Below, in pieces: positions 62,466 to 64,000 of a stretch of DNA of 64,000 nucleotides; positions within the stretch are counted from its first letter, which is position 1; each line of letters begins with the position of its first letter. The DNA comes from Paludibaculum fermentans. Its GTDB lineage: Bacteria > Acidobacteriota > Terriglobia > Bryobacterales > Bryobacteraceae. The notes beneath the pieces were generated by a model. It saw only the letters and a program-made list of their open reading frames with translations, did no database searches and had not been told where the DNA came from. Made by a program: the position numbers and the translations under genes. The stretch spans positions 6,959,501-7,023,500 of the forward strand of contig NZ_CP063849.1 of the NCBI RefSeq assembly GCF_015277775.1. Reading direction: 5' to 3'.

Positions 62466-63029
62466 CTAGAAAGTCACGCCGACGAGGAACTCGATCTGGT
62501 TTCGCTTCGAGTTCAAGGTGTTGCCAGAGGCGGCGCTGACGTTGAAGACATCATTATTCCAGCGGGTATAGCGGAGTTCCGGGCTGATCTTGATCAGCCG
62601 TAGATCGTAACGGATCCCGCCGCCCATGACGAAGCCCTGGGAGCTGTTCTTGTCCAGCCGCAGGACATCGGTGAGCGCGCGGAAGGAATAACCCGCATCG
62701 ACATAGACCCGTGCCAGTTTGCCGGGGAACTTGTACTTCACCAGCAGCGGGAATGACCAGGCGCTGGAGTCGAAGACGCCGCCATTGGTGAGGCTGGTGT
62801 CCGTATAGCCGATTTTGCGGTAGAGCATATCGGCCTCGATTCCGAAGCCGGCGGGCAGGTTGAGTTCCACCATGGGCCCGAGGGTCCAGCGATGGAATTC
62901 GGGGTTGAAGGTGCCAGCGGCCTTCACCGCATCATTCAAGGGCACGCCGCCCTTCACACCCCAATTGAGGAGTTGAGCGGAGAGCGGCGCCCCCGCGATG
63001 AAAAGGAGAAATGTACAGAGTTTTAGCAT
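62466..63029 (-). CDS. Small outer-membrane beta-barrel protein
   Basis: A 187-residue protein with a signal peptide (LCTFLLFIAGAPLSAQ) and about eight predicted amphipathic strands ending in Phe (EFLVGVTF). It shares its layout and several strand sequences (GVKGG, RWTLGPMVELNLPAGFGIEA, SPELRYTRWNN) with the barrel protein at 43604-44218, so the two are paralogues. No cysteine is present. It converges with thiG and follows the oxidoreductase by about 70 bases. Function unknown. Confidence 0.78.
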   Translation of the reverse strand: MLKLCTFLLFIAGAPLSAQLLNWGVKGGVPLNDAVKAAGTFNPEFHRWTLGPMVELNLPAGFGIEADMLYRKIGYTDTSLTNGGVFDSSAWSFPLLVKYKFPGKLARVYVDAGYSFRALTDVLRLDKNSSQGFVMGGGIRYDLRLIKISPELRYTRWNNDVFNVSAASGNTLNSKRNQIEFLVGVTF

Positions 63030-63102
63030 GAGTTTCCGCAGCCAGTCTGTGCCTAAGACCCTGTGATTCCCTGAACTGCTACACGCGGACAGGATCCCGG
63101 TA

Positions 63103-64000
63103 TCAGGAGACGGTCACCATGTCATCGGCCAACTTCGCGAGCCGGCCTTCCGACATAGCTATATTCCCGAGATGCGGCCCGGCGACGGCGCGTTGCGCGA
63201 TCTCGACGGGGCAGTTCGGTTGTTTACGGCTGACGATGCAATCCAGGAAGTTCTGGATGTGGGTTTCGATGGGTACAGGGGCCTGTTCCTGGATGATGGG
63301 CTCGCGGTTGTCCTTCCACTGTTCCTTCCAGACGACGAAGCCGGCGTCGTTGAGGCGCATGGTGGCCTGGTCGCCCATGAAGAGGATCGACCAGCTGTCC
63401 TCGAAGTCGTTGCAGTAATTTAAAGTCCATGTGGTCATGAACTTGCCGTGGTCGAAGATGGTGGAGAAGATCTCCGGATGCTCGGCGCCTTCGTTCTTGG
63501 CGACATAGCCCATCGCCAAGGCGGACTTGGGCGGCGGGGCGTTGGTGAACCACTGCACCACATCCATGAGGTGGGTGCCCTGGTCGGTCATATTGCCGCC
63601 AGCGTAGTCGCGGAAGAGGCGCCAGTAGCGCAGGCGCATGGGCTCGATGTCGCGTTTGGGGGCGTTGCCCAGGAAGCGGTCCCAGTCAACCTTGCCGGTG
63701 AGGGGCGAATTGTTGAGCGGCTTGGCGACGTTCCAATGCCACTGCGCCTTGACCATGGTGATGCGGCCGAGCATGCCGTCGTCGACCAACTTCTTTGCTT
63801 TCATGATCATGGGTGCGCTGCGGCGCTGCATGCCGACCTGTACGACCTTGCCGCTCTTCTTCACGGCGTCGACCATGAGGGCGCTCTCTTTGAGGGACTT
63901 CGAAAGAGGCTTCTCGGTGTAGACGTCTTTTCCGGCTTTCAAACCGTCTAAGAGATGTTGGCAATGCCAGTGATCGGGACCCGCACACACGACAAAGTCG
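63103..64000 (-). CDS. Gfo/Idh/MocA-family oxidoreductase, 5' end cut off by the window
   Basis: The C-terminal 299 or so residues of an NAD(P)-dependent sugar dehydrogenase-like protein. The frame continues to the window edge (DFVVCAGPDHWH), so the true start lies outside. The family active-site motif EKPL appears in GKDVYTEKPLSKS, and the C-terminal domain has the substrate-side GGNMTDQGTHLMDVVQWF, with the conserved His of that helix. The missing part should hold the Rossmann GxGxxG motif and probably a Tat signal, common in Acidobacteriota members. Substrate unknown, probably a sugar or inositol derivative. Confidence 0.88.
   Translation of the reverse strand, partial: DFVVCAGPDHWHCQHLLDGLKAGKDVYTEKPLSKSLKESALMVDAVKKSGKVVQVGMQRRSAPMIMKAKKLVDDGMLGRITMVKAQWHWNVAKPLNNSPLTGKVDWDRFLGNAPKRDIEPMRLRYWRLFRDYAGGNMTDQGTHLMDVVQWFTNAPPPKSALAMGYVAKNEGAEHPEIFSTIFDHGKFMTTWTLNYCNDFEDSWSILFMGDQATMRLNDAGFVVWKEQWKDNREPIIQEQAPVPIETHIQNFLDCIVSRKQPNCPVEIAQRAVAGPHLGNIAMSEGRLAKLADDMVTVS

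Overview
The window is about 64 kb of GC-rich chromosomal DNA from a member of the Acidobacteriota. It most resembles the Bryobacterales (Solibacter/Paludibaculum-like). This rests on family signatures seen in the translations, not on a database search: a PadR regulator next to an Acidobacterial Duplicated Orphan Permease, Solibacter-type C-terminal adhesion domains, very large carboxypeptidase-regulatory/TonB receptors, and several ECF sigma/anti-sigma pairs. No insertion sequence, prophage, rRNA operon or CRISPR array is visible.

Layout. 1-4.5 kb: 3' part of tyrS, two MacB/FtsX-type permeases and a divergent dihydropteroate synthase-like protein. 4.5-10.4 kb: a secreted TPR protein (minus), PadR plus ADOP permease (plus), and a frameshifted secreted propeller protein (minus). 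10.5-13.6 kb (minus): folC, plsC and an amidohydrolase, which with the propeller protein look like one operon. 13.7-15.2 kb: a divergent DinB-like protein and WYL regulator. 15.7-29.0 kb (plus): an ECF sigma factor, its anti-sigma factor and a small secreted protein run directly into a full type II secretion operon (E-F-G-H-I-J-K-L-M-C-small protein-D). It ends at a strong terminator, and the secretin gene carries a frameshift in a Gly-Met-Tyr repeat. 29.7-35.1 kb: two large secreted surface-type proteins, each with its own terminator; they are plausible cargo of that secretion system.

35.2-43.5 kb (minus): an ECF sigma factor, a long anti-sigma factor, a TonB-type receptor and a GH78 alpha-L-rhamnosidase form a likely sensing-and-uptake locus for rhamnose-containing glycans; a YCII-like gene follows. 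43.6-46.2 kb: small envelope and DinB/DUF1579 proteins. 46.4-53.6 kb: a TetR-controlled efflux operon (TolC-like, HlyD-like, two ABC ATPases, two ABC-2 permeases) of the E. coli CecR/YbhGFSR type, with unequal ATPase subunits. 53.7-57.4 kb (minus): a second giant receptor whose promoter overlaps three 13-bp-spaced repeats. 57.7-64 kb: an M28 peptidase, a cation:proton antiporter, tRNA-Ile(CAU), an orphan cysteine-peptidase-like protein whose 3' end lies in an inverted copy of the antiporter gene, thiG, a beta-barrel protein and a truncated Gfo/Idh/MocA oxidoreductase.

The less ordinary points are the sigma-linked secretion operon with its repeat-bearing, frameshifted secretin, the tRNA/cysteine-peptidase/inverted-duplication locus, the sigma/anti-sigma/receptor/rhamnosidase set, and the asymmetric ABC pair. 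All functions are inferred from motifs read by eye.
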